64,000 nt of DNA, from positions 62,001 to 126,000 of the forward strand of contig DJOE01000017.1 in NCBI GenBank assembly GCA_002438405.1, given 5' to 3'. The translations under genes and the position numbers were made by a program. Positions 1 through 9,238 of this stretch are shown here, one piece after another (the stretch's first letter is position 1; each line of letters opens with the position of its first letter). The notes under the pieces are model-generated. The model was not told the origin of the DNA. It ran no database searches and saw only the letters and a list, made by a program, of their open reading frames with translations. The DNA is from Cyanobacteria bacterium UBA6446 (GTDB lineage Bacteria; Cyanobacteriota; Vampirovibrionia; Gastranaerophilales; Gastranaerophilaceae).

Positions 1-582
1 GTCACAAAGTTACAAAAGGCGATTTCGGTTTTAAATCAAGCATATAAATTATCCTATGATGAAAATGGAGATTTGAGTCCTGAAGAACAAGCTGCACTTG
101 GAGCTAGTGAATATTTTAAAAAATATTGGGAACCATATATCAAGGTTAATCAATTTTGTGAAAGTGCTCAAGATTGTGGTTATGCTTCAAATCCTCCGAT
201 GTACATGATAAATGGTCAGTTGACAGACTGGGGTTGGGGTAGTAATTCTACAAGGACTTTGTTCTCGACAATGGACGGTTTTGTTTATTTTATCATTTCT
301 AGTTATTGGAAAACTTTAGATCAGGTACAGGTTTCAAATCCAGTTGTTTTTGTTGATTTAAATGGTGATGGAAAGCCTAATCGTTTGGGGCGAGATATAT
401 TTGAACTGATACTTGTATCAGATGGTAAAGGGGTTCAGCCTTATGGAACAAATTTGAGTAATGATGATGTAGATAAATATTGTTCTTATGAAGCTAGTAT
501 TTATGATTCTGATACCGTAACTTGCGTAGAAAAAATTAAACGAGCAGGGTGGATAATTGATAGCAGTTATCCATGGAAATAG
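1..582 (+). CDS. Pseudopilin-like protein, C-terminal part (5' end outside window)
   Basis: The frame is open from base 1 to the TAG at 580-582, so the gene starts before the window. The first visible residues (KLQKAISVLNQAYKLSYDE) match the segment just behind the N-terminal helix in the two other pseudopilins here, and the end (GWIIDSSYPW) resembles the end of the 15459-16325 protein (WQIANDYPW). These proteins are normally cleaved by prepilin peptidase and assembled by a type IV pilus or type II secretion machine. The N-terminal FTLAEVL signature is not visible, so the family call rests on the C-terminal similarity. It is convergent with the kinase gene, overlapping it by 16 bases. Confidence 0.75.
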   Translation, partial: VTKLQKAISVLNQAYKLSYDENGDLSPEEQAALGASEYFKKYWEPYIKVNQFCESAQDCGYASNPPMYMINGQLTDWGWGSNSTRTLFSTMDGFVYFIISSYWKTLDQVQVSNPVVFVDLNGDGKPNRLGRDIFELILVSDGKGVQPYGTNLSNDDVDKYCSYEASIYDSDTVTCVEKIKRAGWIIDSSYPWK

Positions 583-1781
583 TTTATCGGGATTGAAATT
601 GCGAAAGTTGTACCTTTGTTTGGTGCGCTTTCTAGTTCAATTTTCCCATGATGAAGTTTTACGAATTCTTTTGTTATTGTCAAGCCTAAGCCGGTTGAGG
701 CTTCTGTTTTTGATAGCGCATTTTCAACTTGGTAAAACTTCTCAAATATCTTTTTGTGGTATTTTTTATCAATTCCTATTCCATAATCTTTTATTTTAAT
801 AATTGCATTGTTTTTATTCTTTTGGGTTGAAATTTCAATTTTTGATTGTGGGGAAGAAAATTTTATTGCATTTCCCACTAAGTTGAATAGGATTTGTTGA
901 ATTTTGATGTAGTCTGCCTTTAGTGTAATATGTTGTGTTTCTTTTATGATTTGAATTTGTTTTTTATTTATGGCAGGGGCTAAGATATTGCACACTTCGT
1001 TTATTACAAGATTCAAATCTACATCAGACAAGTTCAATTTAATCGTATGTGATGAAATTTTTGAAATATCAAGAATTTCATTAATCATTCCAAGTAGTCG
1101 AATTCCGGAGAGCCTAATGTCTTCAATATATTCGCTTTGTTTTGGTGTTAAATCTCCAAAAATTTTGTTTGACAAAACTTCTGAAAATCCAATGATAGAG
1201 TTCAGTGGGGTACGCAAATCATGTGATACATTTGCAACGAATTCATTTTGAAGTTTTTCATTTTCTTTGATTTTTTTGTTTTGTTTTTTTATTGTTTCGT
1301 AAGCTTTGTTTGTTTCAATGATACCTTTTTGAAGTGCTTCAACTTGCATTTTTAGAACTTTTGAAAGTTCTAAATCTTTAATCAAATTTGAAATAATTGA
1401 AGAACATGTTTTGAATATAATTGCTTCTTCTTTTGAAAATTCTATTTCTCGAACTATAATTAAAAGTCCAAAAATAGTTCCTTTTGTGATTAATTTTTCG
1501 ACTAAAATATTTGATTTTATGTTCAAAATATTTTTTAATTCTTCGTTGTAATTGTTTGATGAATTTTCGTAAATTTTATTTGAAAAACTTTCCTCTATTG
1601 GAATATTTTTTGGTACATCTAAATTACCCATTTCAAGTGACAATTTATTGGGGCTAAGATAAAAAATTCCACAAGTTTCAAACTGAATAATTGTGTTCAA
1701 AATTTCAAAAATTTGTTCAGGATTGTTATTCAGATTGATTTCGTAGAATTTATTTATTTGTTCAATTGCGTTTTTATACAC
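567..1781 (-). CDS. Sensor histidine kinase with GAF-like N-terminus
   Basis: A 404-residue cytoplasmic-looking kinase. A GAF-like region covers about residues 10-145, a coiled coil about 150-180, the HisKA box has SHDLRTPLNSIIGF with phospho-acceptor His near 187, and the ATPase domain ends with an intact TGLGLTIT G2 box. No transmembrane helix is seen, so it probably senses an internal signal or partner. I chose GTG at 1781 because an AAGG lies 9 bases upstream and the overlap with hpt is then only 8 bases; a longer frame starts at 1838 but runs deep into hpt. It is last in the leftward operon. No cognate response regulator is adjacent. Confidence 0.85.
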   Translation of the reverse strand: MYKNAIEQINKFYEINLNNNPEQIFEILNTIIQFETCGIFYLSPNKLSLEMGNLDVPKNIPIEESFSNKIYENSSNNYNEELKNILNIKSNILVEKLITKGTIFGLLIIVREIEFSKEEAIIFKTCSSIISNLIKDLELSKVLKMQVEALQKGIIETNKAYETIKKQNKKIKENEKLQNEFVANVSHDLRTPLNSIIGFSEVLSNKIFGDLTPKQSEYIEDIRLSGIRLLGMINEILDISKISSHTIKLNLSDVDLNLVINEVCNILAPAINKKQIQIIKETQHITLKADYIKIQQILFNLVGNAIKFSSPQSKIEISTQKNKNNAIIKIKDYGIGIDKKYHKKIFEKFYQVENALSKTEASTGLGLTITKEFVKLHHGKIELESAPNKGTTFAISIPINYFHG

Positions 1782-2322
1782 GAGTATGAGCCTTATCAAC
1801 GTAGCCGATGTAACGGAGGTTTCTGTAATAGCCCTCATAGTCTAATCCATAACCAACTACGAATTTGTCATCAACTTCAAAACCGTAGTAATCCGGTTCT
1901 ATATCAACTTTTCTTGTAATTTTTTTATCAAGTAGGGAGCAGAATTTGATAGATTTTGCGTTGAAATTGCAGTGCATAAAATCTATCAAAAATTTTGCGG
2001 TCAAACCTGTATCAACAATATCTTCAATAATCAAAACATTTCTACCATTCAAATCAGGTAATTTAATATCAACGGCATTAACTTTTCCTGTTGTTGACAT
2101 TGCAGAACCATAACTGGATAGTCTGATGAATTCCATTTGTAGAGGCATATCAAGATTTTTCACTAAATCAACCGCAAACATAACTGCGCCTTTTAAAACA
2201 CAAATTGCGACAACATCTTCGCCATTATAAAATTTGTTCATTTCTTGTGCTAATTCTTTTATTCTTGTTTGCAATTGTTCTTCTGAAAATAGAATTTTTA
2301 AATCTTTAACTTTTATATCCAT
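1774..2322 (-). CDS. hpt: Hypoxanthine phosphoribosyltransferase
   Basis: A 182-residue type I phosphoribosyltransferase that salvages hypoxanthine or guanine with PRPP to give IMP or GMP. The PRPP-binding motif EDIVDTGLTA lies at residues 100-109 and the flexible loop SSYGSAMSTTGK at 69-80, both usual for the HPRT family. Length is normal. The start ATG has GAGAGG just upstream and lies one base after the tilS stop. The tilS-hpt pair is a common bacterial arrangement, often with ftsH, which is not present here. Confidence 0.94.
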   Translation of the reverse strand: MDIKVKDLKILFSEEQLQTRIKELAQEMNKFYNGEDVVAICVLKGAVMFAVDLVKNLDMPLQMEFIRLSSYGSAMSTTGKVNAVDIKLPDLNGRNVLIIEDIVDTGLTAKFLIDFMHCNFNAKSIKFCSLLDKKITRKVDIEPDYYGFEVDDKFVVGYGLDYEGYYRNLRYIGYVDKAHTRV

Positions 2323-2323
2323 T

Positions 2324-3667
2324 TTAGCCTCTCTTCTTTTCTATTGTTAATTTGTGTGTTGGATTTTTTGTTACTTTTATTTTATCACTTATTCCCAAGC
2401 CTGTCGCCCAAAGAACTTCCTTGTTTTGAGTTAAAAGTAGAATATTTGACTTTTCGTGTTGTGGAACTTTTTTTTCATTGAGATATTTTTTTATTTTTTG
2501 AGTTCCGGACATTCCAAAAGGTTGAATAATATCACCATTTTGCCTTGTACGAAGTTCAAAATCGAAATCAAAATTTTCAAGATTTACGATTGCAGTATTT
2601 TCATATTCTTTTGGAAAATGTGTTGGTTTTTGGTCATATTTTTCTATTGTAAAAATATAATCCGGAGTTTCGTATTTCCCCTCTTTTTTTATTTGTAGGG
2701 TTTGAGTTTTTTCATTTTTTTTATTTATAATTTCGATAAATTGATTATTTGTGAAAATCCAGAGGTTTGTTGTTAGAGAACAGGTTTTGCCGGATTTTGA
2801 AGTCGTATTATTCAAAATGTTTTCTAAAACATTTGTGATTTTTTCGTTGTCATAATCAAGATTATTTTCAATAAAAAGGTTATAAATAATTCTTTTTTGA
2901 GTCGGAAATGAAAGTTTTACAAATTCTTGCGTTTTAATTTTGTTATCTTGTGTAATTTTTGCATAAAGTTGATTTAGATATTCTTCAATAATTGCGGAGT
3001 CTTCTTTTGCCGCATTTGATAGAGAGCTTATCATATCAATTGTATTGGGGTTAATTTTTTCATTCAACTTTGGCAAAATCTCAGCTCTGATGAAATTTCT
3101 TTTGTATGTTGTATCACTATTTGAACTGTCATTGTTTGGTTTTAGGTTAAAATCTGTGCAATATTTTTCGATTTTCTCTCTTGAAATTGACAAAAGCGGA
3201 CGGTAATAAATTTCTCTATTTTCTGCAATTCCGCAAATCCCTCTGATACCGGTTCCCTTGCAAATTCTATAAATCAAGGTTTCTGCATTGTCGTTTTTGT
3301 TGTGAGCTGTAAAAATTATTTTGCTATTGAATTTTTTACTACAAGTTTCAAAAAACTCATATCTTGCATCTCGTGCAACAGTTTCTGTGTGCGGAATATC
3401 AGAAGAAAGTTTTTGGCTATAAAATTCAACACCAATTTCTTTACAAAAATTCTTGCAATTTTCTTCTTCTTGGTTGCTTTCTTCTCCACGCCAATTGTGG
3501 TTTAGGTGGATTGCAATAATTCTATTTTTCGGGGTAATTTGTTTTAAAGAATGCAAAAGACACATGGAATCATAACCACCTGAAAAAGCACATAAGTAAG
3601 TATTTTCGGGATTGTTAAGGTTATATTTTTCCAAAAATTCTTTAATTGTTTGCTGAATTTTATTCAT
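2324..3667 (-). CDS. tilS: tRNA(Ile)-lysidine synthase
   Basis: A 447-residue N-type ATP pyrophosphatase that adds lysine to C34 of the CAU-anticodon tRNA-Ile. The P-loop SGGYDS is at residues 29-34. The middle has the family's FTAHNKNDNAETLIYRICKG stretch and the C-terminal part (RTRQNGDIIQPFGM) is the TilS substrate-binding domain. Length fits the family. It starts 2 bases after the Clp-domain gene stop with no clear Shine-Dalgarno sequence, suggesting coupled translation. Confidence 0.94.
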   Translation of the reverse strand: MNKIQQTIKEFLEKYNLNNPENTYLCAFSGGYDSMCLLHSLKQITPKNRIIAIHLNHNWRGEESNQEEENCKNFCKEIGVEFYSQKLSSDIPHTETVARDARYEFFETCSKKFNSKIIFTAHNKNDNAETLIYRICKGTGIRGICGIAENREIYYRPLLSISREKIEKYCTDFNLKPNNDSSNSDTTYKRNFIRAEILPKLNEKINPNTIDMISSLSNAAKEDSAIIEEYLNQLYAKITQDNKIKTQEFVKLSFPTQKRIIYNLFIENNLDYDNEKITNVLENILNNTTSKSGKTCSLTTNLWIFTNNQFIEIINKKNEKTQTLQIKKEGKYETPDYIFTIEKYDQKPTHFPKEYENTAIVNLENFDFDFELRTRQNGDIIQPFGMSGTQKIKKYLNEKKVPQHEKSNILLLTQNKEVLWATGLGISDKIKVTKNPTHKLTIEKKRG

Positions 3668-3669
3668 AA

Positions 3670-5019
3670 TTATTTTTTTAGAGTATGTTTTTTGATGCCT
3701 TCTCTAATTTCAACAACATCTGTTCCAAGTTGTTCTAAAGATTGCATAGCAAGGGATTCCGGTTCTGTTGTAATTGCCAACAACAAGTCGGAAGATTCAA
3801 TTTTAGTTTTGTTTGCTTTTTTAGCATAATCCCAAGCTGTTTCCAAAATTCTTTTTGCACGTTTTGTATAAACGATATCGTCCGAATATTCATTGTCAGA
3901 ACCTACAATCTGAGCAACAACCATTCTTGCATCACGAATATTTATTTCAAGTTCGTTCAAAACAATAGCTCCAACTCCGGTTGCTTCTCCGATAATTCCC
4001 AACAAAATCATCTCTGTTCCGACAACACCACGTCCCATTCTTCTGGCTTCTTGTTTTGCGAGTCTAAGGATTGTAAGTGTTTCTGGCATTTGTTTTTCAA
4101 TCGGTTTAATGATTCCGTGCGCTAAATCATCATCATTGATGTGAAGTTCTTTAAAAATATTGTAAGCGATACCTTTTTTCGTTTTTAACAACCCTAGAAT
4201 CATGTGTTCCGGTAAAACCTCAGATGAACCAAGTTCTTTTGCTGTTTGAAGTGCTAAATTCATTGCAAGAAAAGCATTTGGGGTGAAAACAATTTGTCTT
4301 CCCTCATATTCTGCTTGTCTTGATTGAACTTTGGACAATTTTTCTTCAAAAAGTTTTTCGGTAACTCCAAATTGAGCAAGAATTTTTACAAGTGGAGACT
4401 CTTTGTCTTCCAAGATTGAAGAGATAATTTGCTCTGTTCCTAAGATTTCATAGTTTGAGGCTGAAAGCTTTGCAACGGCTCTTTTGAAAACCTTTGCTGA
4501 TTCTTCGTTGTCAAATAATGAATCTGTTTCTCTTGTTAAATTGATTTCAGGCTCTTTTGCTTCATCAAGTTCTGGGTGGAAAGTTTTCTTTTCTTTTCTT
4601 TGAACCAGTTTTTGAATTAACGGTCTTGATTTTTCGATATCGAAACCTACATTTTCAAGATATTGAGGAATTTTAGATTGTTTGTCATTGATTGCGGCAA
4701 GGACAATATGTTCATAGTGAACAGTTTGATTCCCGGCTAACTGCATTGTTTCTTGCAAAATTCTTTTGCAATCATCACTGAAAGGAATGGACGAATTCAT
4801 ATCTGATTCTTCCATGTTTAATGTAAGATAGATTTCTTCTGCCAATCTTTCATAAGTTACGTTGTAAGATTTGAAAATCTTTGCACAAAAACCTCTTGTT
4901 TCTTTGACAATTGCAAGCAAAAGATGTTCTGCTAGAACTTTGTCCGAATGGTCATAAATTGCTATATTTTGTGCTTCTACAATTACATTTAGTGCTTTTT
5001 CAGTGAATTTTTCAAACAA
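3670..5019 (-). CDS. Tandem Clp N-domain protein without AAA+ modules
   Basis: The 449 residues look like three double Clp_N modules and nothing else: about 1-140 (starts MFEKFTEKALNVIVEAQ, like ClpC), 170-300 and 310-449. The third is closest to ClpC, with ARRMGRGVVGTEMILLGIIG and VYTKRAKRILETAWDYA. There is no Walker A or B motif. In ClpC this domain binds substrates and adaptors such as MecA or ClpS; chloroplast ClpT proteins are a known example of Clp_N-only proteins that dock on the protease. A role as Clp adaptor, decoy or protease-core partner is inference. A standalone ClpX zinc-domain gene lies upstream in the same operon. Confidence 0.85.
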   Translation of the reverse strand: MFEKFTEKALNVIVEAQNIAIYDHSDKVLAEHLLLAIVKETRGFCAKIFKSYNVTYERLAEEIYLTLNMEESDMNSSIPFSDDCKRILQETMQLAGNQTVHYEHIVLAAINDKQSKIPQYLENVGFDIEKSRPLIQKLVQRKEKKTFHPELDEAKEPEINLTRETDSLFDNEESAKVFKRAVAKLSASNYEILGTEQIISSILEDKESPLVKILAQFGVTEKLFEEKLSKVQSRQAEYEGRQIVFTPNAFLAMNLALQTAKELGSSEVLPEHMILGLLKTKKGIAYNIFKELHINDDDLAHGIIKPIEKQMPETLTILRLAKQEARRMGRGVVGTEMILLGIIGEATGVGAIVLNELEINIRDARMVVAQIVGSDNEYSDDIVYTKRAKRILETAWDYAKKANKTKIESSDLLLAITTEPESLAMQSLEQLGTDVVEIREGIKKHTLKK

Positions 5020-5030
5020 TGTTTTAATCC

Positions 5031-5318
5031 TTATTCTTCATCATCGTCATCATTTTCTTCTGGGCTTAGACTTTCGATATAGTCTGAAACTCTTTCAAAT
5101 TCATCGTCGTCATCAATTGTTTCAAAGTAGCTTTCTTCACCTTCTTCAACATATCTCATCAAAACGACTTCCGGATCAATTTCTTCATCTTCATCATTTA
5201 CTTCAACCAATAGTGCATACTGTTTGTCTTCAAATTCAATTATATCATATAATTCGCATTTGATTACTGTACCGTCATCATCGGTAATTTCAATTAAGTT
5301 TTCGTTTTCGTCTGCCAT
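5031..5318 (-). CDS. DUF1292-family acidic protein
   Basis: A 95-residue, very acidic protein with the DUF1292 pattern (ITDDDGTVIKCELYDIIEFE, then YALLVEVN and PEVVLMRYVEEG) and a C-terminal run of Asp and Glu. The family is widespread in Firmicutes and cyanobacteria-related lineages, often beside ruvX, as here. No function is established that I can name. An AAGGAG-type ribosome site precedes the ATG. Confidence 0.85.
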   Translation of the reverse strand: MADENENLIEITDDDGTVIKCELYDIIEFEDKQYALLVEVNDEDEEIDPEVVLMRYVEEGEESYFETIDDDDEFERVSDYIESLSPEENDDDDEE

Positions 5319-5346
5319 TTTTTATTCTCCTTTATTTTCTGTAAAG

Positions 5347-5754
5347 TTATTTACCATTTCGTGCAAGATATTGTTCTAGTATAATACAAGCACTTTCAAT
5401 ATCAACTAATCCTTTGTCTTTTCTAAAATCTATTTTTTTATTTCGCAAATTTTCTTCTGCGGTGTCAGAGGTTAGTCGTTCGTCTTCTTTTATTATTTCA
5501 TATCCTTGAATTTTTGATGCAAAATTTTCGCAATTTTCTGCTTGAAAACCTTTTGTTCCGTCCATATTTAGAGGAATTCCAACTACAATTTTTTTGACAT
5601 TATTTTCTTTTGCAATTTTGTAAATGGTTTCTATTGCTTTATCTTCAGGTTCTCTTGGAATGTAAGAATGACCGTTTGCAAGCATTAAAAGATAATCGCT
5701 TAGTGCTATTCCGATTCTTTTTGTTCCTATGTCAAGTGCCATTACTTTATACAT
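5347..5754 (-). CDS. ruvX: Putative pre-16S rRNA nuclease / Holliday junction resolvase YqgF
   Basis: A 135-residue RNase H-like protein. The family motif ALDIGTKRIGIALSD is at the N-terminus, VVGIPLNMDGT in the middle and DERLTSDTAEE further on; the last acidic site (DIESACIILEQYL) is present. YqgF processes the 16S rRNA 5' end in E. coli; a resolvase role has also been proposed. The ATG at 5754 overlaps the upstream gene's stop by 8 bases; a longer frame reaches 5805 but would overlap further and lengthens the protein beyond the family. Confidence 0.92.
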   Translation of the reverse strand: MYKVMALDIGTKRIGIALSDYLLMLANGHSYIPREPEDKAIETIYKIAKENNVKKIVVGIPLNMDGTKGFQAENCENFASKIQGYEIIKEDERLTSDTAEENLRNKKIDFRKDKGLVDIESACIILEQYLARNGK

Positions 5755-7348
5755 TTTGTACCCACTTTTCTTCAATATATTTGATTTTTGAATCAATTTC
5801 ATCAATTGTGAATTGTTCTGTATTTTGGTCTTTGTTATATTTAATTGTCATTAAATATTCATAAATACTGCGTTTCAAGATGTTTTCGAATAATTCATTC
5901 ATAAGATTTTCATCTTGAATTAATCCTAAAATGATAGAACTTTCGTCATCTTTTCCGATTGAATACTTTATGAATGCTGCCATTTTTAGTTTTTTAATCC
6001 AAGAATGTTTTTCTTCTTCATAGAAAATTTTGTTCAAGTTTTCAGAAACAAGTTCATCAAGATTATCTGTTGTCTTTAGTTCTTTTATCAATTCTTCAAA
6101 TTCATCACTATAATTTGCATCTAAGAACCAGTGAGAAGATATTTTCATTTTTGAAAGTGTTTCAATGATTGATTTATCAGGTTTTGCAGGTAAAATTTGT
6201 TCTTTCAATATTTTGCTTATTGGTTCTGCATCAAAATCAATATCAATTAAAAGGTTTTTCCAACAAACGTATTCATAAGGAAGTTTCCAGTCATTGTTGT
6301 TTCGTTCAATTGTTCGAATTTCTGCATTGTATAAAATTGTTTTAAAGGTTTCTGGTGGAACATCAACAGTTTTTTCATCTCGCAAAAATCTTTCTAAAAT
6401 TTTGTCGCATTCAAATTGGGAAATTTCAAAGAAGCCAAAACAATCTTTTATTCCTGTTTCAATGTTGATTACGATTGAAACAAATCTAATTTTGTTTTCG
6501 TCAGTTAATCTGGTAAAAATCATAGCCATATCCCCGTGACCGTCAGGGTATGTAATGTAAAATTTGTTAGGTTTGCTGTTTGAGAGAATTTTTTTGTAAA
6601 ATTCTTTAGTGTTGTCTTCTCTTATTCCTGAAATTTTCAGTGTTGAAAGGCTTTTCCTGATTTGTTGGGCAAGTTCTCCTTTTGCAACTTTTGACATCTC
6701 TTCTAAAACATGGAGAGCCAGTTGAGATTTTGTAGTTCCTAACAGTTTTAAAGCTTCAATTCCTTGCGGACTATTTGGTTCAGATTCAAATACTGGAATC
6801 AAAATATTTGCGAGTACATCATCTGAAAAATCTTCCCCAAATGAACCCAAAAGTGTTATTTTGTCTTGTACTTTAATTGATGCCAAAAAGTCCATAAAAT
6901 CGATTTGAACTTCCGGATTGATGATTGCAGTATTGAGCATTTGTTTTGTATTTGCATCTAGGATATCGCCATCATCACCTAAGATTTCTTCACAAGATTC
7001 ATAAGACCAATCTGCATCAAGTTCTCTAATCAAATTCAAGATTGTAATTTTAACTTCACTCTCAAGTTTTTGATTTTTTAAGGTATCCCAAAGTTTTTCA
7101 ACAAGTTCATCTTTAGGAGTGTATTTTTCAAGCATAAAACAAATTAGCGGAATCTTTTCAACTTTAGCGTTGATTAATTCTTTTAATAATAGTTTAGATA
7201 AAAGTGTTTTGTCATTTTGCCCATCAAACATTTCAAAATCTGCAAGACAATTTTGAATATCATTTACAGAGTTAATTTTCCCCAGTAATTCTGTTAATGC
7301 TGATTTCAATTCAAAAGGATTAAGTTGTTTGAATTTTGAGCTTGTCAT
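5747..7348 (-). CDS. Uncharacterised HEAT-repeat-like protein
   Basis: 533 residues that I do not recognise. The first half is made of short alpha-helical pairs (for example ALKLLGTTKSQLALHVLEEM) resembling HEAT or ARM repeats; the second half is mixed alpha/beta with a YITYPDGHGDMAMIF segment around residues 273-287. No signal peptide or transmembrane helix is seen. It starts 9 bases after the zinc-finger gene and overlaps ruvX by 8, so it is in the operon. A scaffold or binding role is inferred only from the repeat fold. Confidence 0.7.
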   Translation of the reverse strand: MTSSKFKQLNPFELKSALTELLGKINSVNDIQNCLADFEMFDGQNDKTLLSKLLLKELINAKVEKIPLICFMLEKYTPKDELVEKLWDTLKNQKLESEVKITILNLIRELDADWSYESCEEILGDDGDILDANTKQMLNTAIINPEVQIDFMDFLASIKVQDKITLLGSFGEDFSDDVLANILIPVFESEPNSPQGIEALKLLGTTKSQLALHVLEEMSKVAKGELAQQIRKSLSTLKISGIREDNTKEFYKKILSNSKPNKFYITYPDGHGDMAMIFTRLTDENKIRFVSIVINIETGIKDCFGFFEISQFECDKILERFLRDEKTVDVPPETFKTILYNAEIRTIERNNNDWKLPYEYVCWKNLLIDIDFDAEPISKILKEQILPAKPDKSIIETLSKMKISSHWFLDANYSDEFEELIKELKTTDNLDELVSENLNKIFYEEEKHSWIKKLKMAAFIKYSIGKDDESSIILGLIQDENLMNELFENILKRSIYEYLMTIKYNKDQNTEQFTIDEIDSKIKYIEEKWVQNV

Positions 7349-7357
7349 AACTTGTTT

Positions 7358-7633
7358 TTATCTAGCCTTTCCCCAAAATGCATCTAAGATATGTTGAGCT
7401 TCTGCAGATGGCATTCTGTCTTGCAAAATCAAGTACTGAACTGCAATCATTGTACATTCTGAACAAATATTGACCCCTGGACCTTGAATCATTTTTATAA
7501 CTTCGGTGTTAGGACGTCCGCAAAAACTACAGTAAACTAAATCATTTTTTTTGTTGTCTTCGTTATGGCTATGTTTTTCGTCAGCAAGGTGTTTTTTCTT
7601 TTCGCCTAAGCTAACTACTTTTTCTTCTGACAT
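7358..7633 (-). CDS. Standalone ClpX-type C4 zinc-finger protein
   Basis: A 91-residue protein whose middle is a ClpX zinc-binding domain: CSFCGRPNTEV then GPGVNICSEC, Cys at 35, 38, 57 and 60. The AAA+ part of ClpX is absent. In ClpX this domain dimerises and binds adaptors (SspB) and some substrates. I chose ATG 7633 because AAGGAG lies 7 bases upstream; the ATG at 7654 would place the ribosome site inside the gene. It is the first gene of the leftward operon that also contains the orphan Clp N-domain protein. Confidence 0.85.
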   Translation of the reverse strand: MSEEKVVSLGEKKKHLADEKHSHNEDNKKNDLVYCSFCGRPNTEVIKMIQGPGVNICSECTMIAVQYLILQDRMPSAEAQHILDAFWGKAR

Positions 7634-7679
7634 ATAATTCTCCTTTTTACTCAATCATTGTAACTTAAATTAATTAAAT

Positions 7680-7708
7680 TTGCCATATTTTTATAATTAA
7701 ATTATAAT
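7680..7708 (+). promoter_or_regulatory. Sigma-70-type promoter for the TPR lipoprotein gene
   Basis: TTGCCA at 7680-7685 and TATAAT at 7703-7708 are separated by 17 bases. They lie 41 bases before the gene at 7750, in the spacer between divergent operons. Confidence 0.6.
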
Positions 7709-7749
7709 TAGTTTAACAACAGCTTAACATGTTTTGAAGAGGGATTGAG

Positions 7750-8337
7750 ATGAAAAAAGTTTTTTTAATTGCGAGTATTCTATTTGTTGCCGTTGCTTCA
7801 ACTGCTTGTATTAACAATTTAGCGGTTCAAGATTTGAATAACAAAGCTCAAGTCTTTATGGAAAAAGGTGACTATACTCAAGCAATTGAACGATTGAAAT
7901 CAAGTATTGATTTAGATCCGTCTATCTTTGAAACTCATTACAATTTAGCGGTTGCATATACTAAAGCTGAAGATTATGTTAATGCCGTAGAAGAATATAA
8001 AAAAGCTATTCAAATCAAACCTAATGTTGCTGATACTTATTATTCTTTAGCAACTGCAGAGAATAATCTTGCTATTGATATGGAGCAAGGAAATATTCGA
8101 ATGAATGATGTTGATGGCTCTTTGTATTCTCCAAAAGTTGCTGATGAAAATGAAGTATCTGAAAAGGTTAAATTAACGGATAAAGAAAAAGAATTTGTCG
8201 CTGAATTGTATGATTCTGCCGTAAAAAATTATGAAAAATATCTTGAATTAAATCCGAATGCTAAAGATAAGAAAGATGTAGAAGATTTGATTAAACAAAT
8301 TCAAGAACCTAAATTCCCTCAAACAATTACAGAGTAA
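7750..8337 (+). CDS. TPR-containing lipoprotein-like protein
   Basis: 195 residues. Residues 1-20 form a signal peptide ending STAC, a weak lipobox (no Leu at -3), so Cys20 may be lipidated. TPR repeats follow at about 27-60 (AQVFMEKGDYTQAIERLKSS) and 61-95 (YNLAVAYTKAEDYVNAVEEY), with a degenerate third near 150-175. Such proteins usually scaffold envelope complexes. It is followed 6 bases later by lgt, the enzyme that would lipidate it, an apt pairing. GAGGG precedes the ATG. Confidence 0.8.
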   Translation: MKKVFLIASILFVAVASTACINNLAVQDLNNKAQVFMEKGDYTQAIERLKSSIDLDPSIFETHYNLAVAYTKAEDYVNAVEEYKKAIQIKPNVADTYYSLATAENNLAIDMEQGNIRMNDVDGSLYSPKVADENEVSEKVKLTDKEKEFVAELYDSAVKNYEKYLELNPNAKDKKDVEDLIKQIQEPKFPQTITE

Positions 8338-8343
8338 AAAAAT

Positions 8344-9144
8344 ATGATTATCCCAGCTCCAAATGATGTTGCTTTTAATTTGTTCGGCTTACCTATTTAT
8401 TGGTATGGTGTGATTATGGCTTTGGCTATATTTGTTGCTATGATGCTTGCAAATTTGTTATTCAATAAGGTTAACCTTGATATGAAAAAGGATACTATTA
8501 TTGAATTTGCGCCATATATTATTATTGCCGGTATTCTTGGTGCAAGGTTATATTTTTGTATCTTAAATCCTCAATACTATTTTACTCACCCTTTGGAAAT
8601 TCTTGATATTCGAGAGGGTGGTTTGTCAATTCATGGTGCAATTTTAGGTGGTGTTTTGAGTATGTTTGCTATTGCAAAACGAATTAAAATTCCTGTGATG
8701 AGTTTGATTGATGCTATTGGTTGTACAACAATTTTAGGACAGTCTATCGGACGATGGGGAAATTATTTTAATTCAGAAGCTTACGGGCTTCCTGTTGCAG
8801 GACAAAAGTGGGGACTATTTGTTCCGTTGAGTAAAAGAATTTCTGAGTATAGCGATTATAGTTTATTTCACCCAACTTTTTTGTATGAAAGTATTTTAGA
8901 TTTCTTGGCTTTTGGTATTTTATTGTTTGTTTATCTGAAATTTGGTAAAAATTTTCGTGGGGTTACGTTTTTTGTCTATTTAATTATTTATTCTGTCATA
9001 AGATTTTTTGTTGAGCAGATTAGAATTGATAGTGCGTTGAATATTGGAACTATTCCCGTTGCAGAAATAATTGCAGGTGTTTTGTTTGTCGTTGGTGTGA
9101 TTGGAGTTTGCGTAACTCTTTTTCAAAAATCTTTTAACAAATAA
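8344..9144 (+). CDS. lgt: Prolipoprotein diacylglyceryl transferase
   Basis: 266 residues, about seven transmembrane helices. It transfers diacylglycerol from phosphatidylglycerol to the lipobox Cys of prolipoproteins in the inner membrane. Family hallmarks are visible: GARLYF, REGGLSIHGAILGG, GQSIGRWGNYFNSEAYG and HPTFLYES. Length is typical. No Shine-Dalgarno sequence precedes the ATG; it begins 6 bases after the lipoprotein stop, so translation is probably coupled. Confidence 0.95.
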   Translation: MIIPAPNDVAFNLFGLPIYWYGVIMALAIFVAMMLANLLFNKVNLDMKKDTIIEFAPYIIIAGILGARLYFCILNPQYYFTHPLEILDIREGGLSIHGAILGGVLSMFAIAKRIKIPVMSLIDAIGCTTILGQSIGRWGNYFNSEAYGLPVAGQKWGLFVPLSKRISEYSDYSLFHPTFLYESILDFLAFGILLFVYLKFGKNFRGVTFFVYLIIYSVIRFFVEQIRIDSALNIGTIPVAEIIAGVLFVVGVIGVCVTLFQKSFNK

Positions 9145-9238
9145 ATTGTAACAGAACGTTAATATTTTTATCATTTGTGAAATTTGGTGTTTCAAAATTT
9201 TTTAATATATGTGTGAAGATATATGAGGAGATTTGAGT

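Noticed and set aside
567..1838. Longer start of the sensor kinase at 1838
   Set aside because: It would overlap hpt by 65 bases; GTG 1781 has a ribosome site and an 8-base overlap.
5347..5805. Longer ruvX from 5805
   Set aside because: The extra N-terminal residues are not family-like and overlap the upstream gene; ATG 5754 fits the family length.
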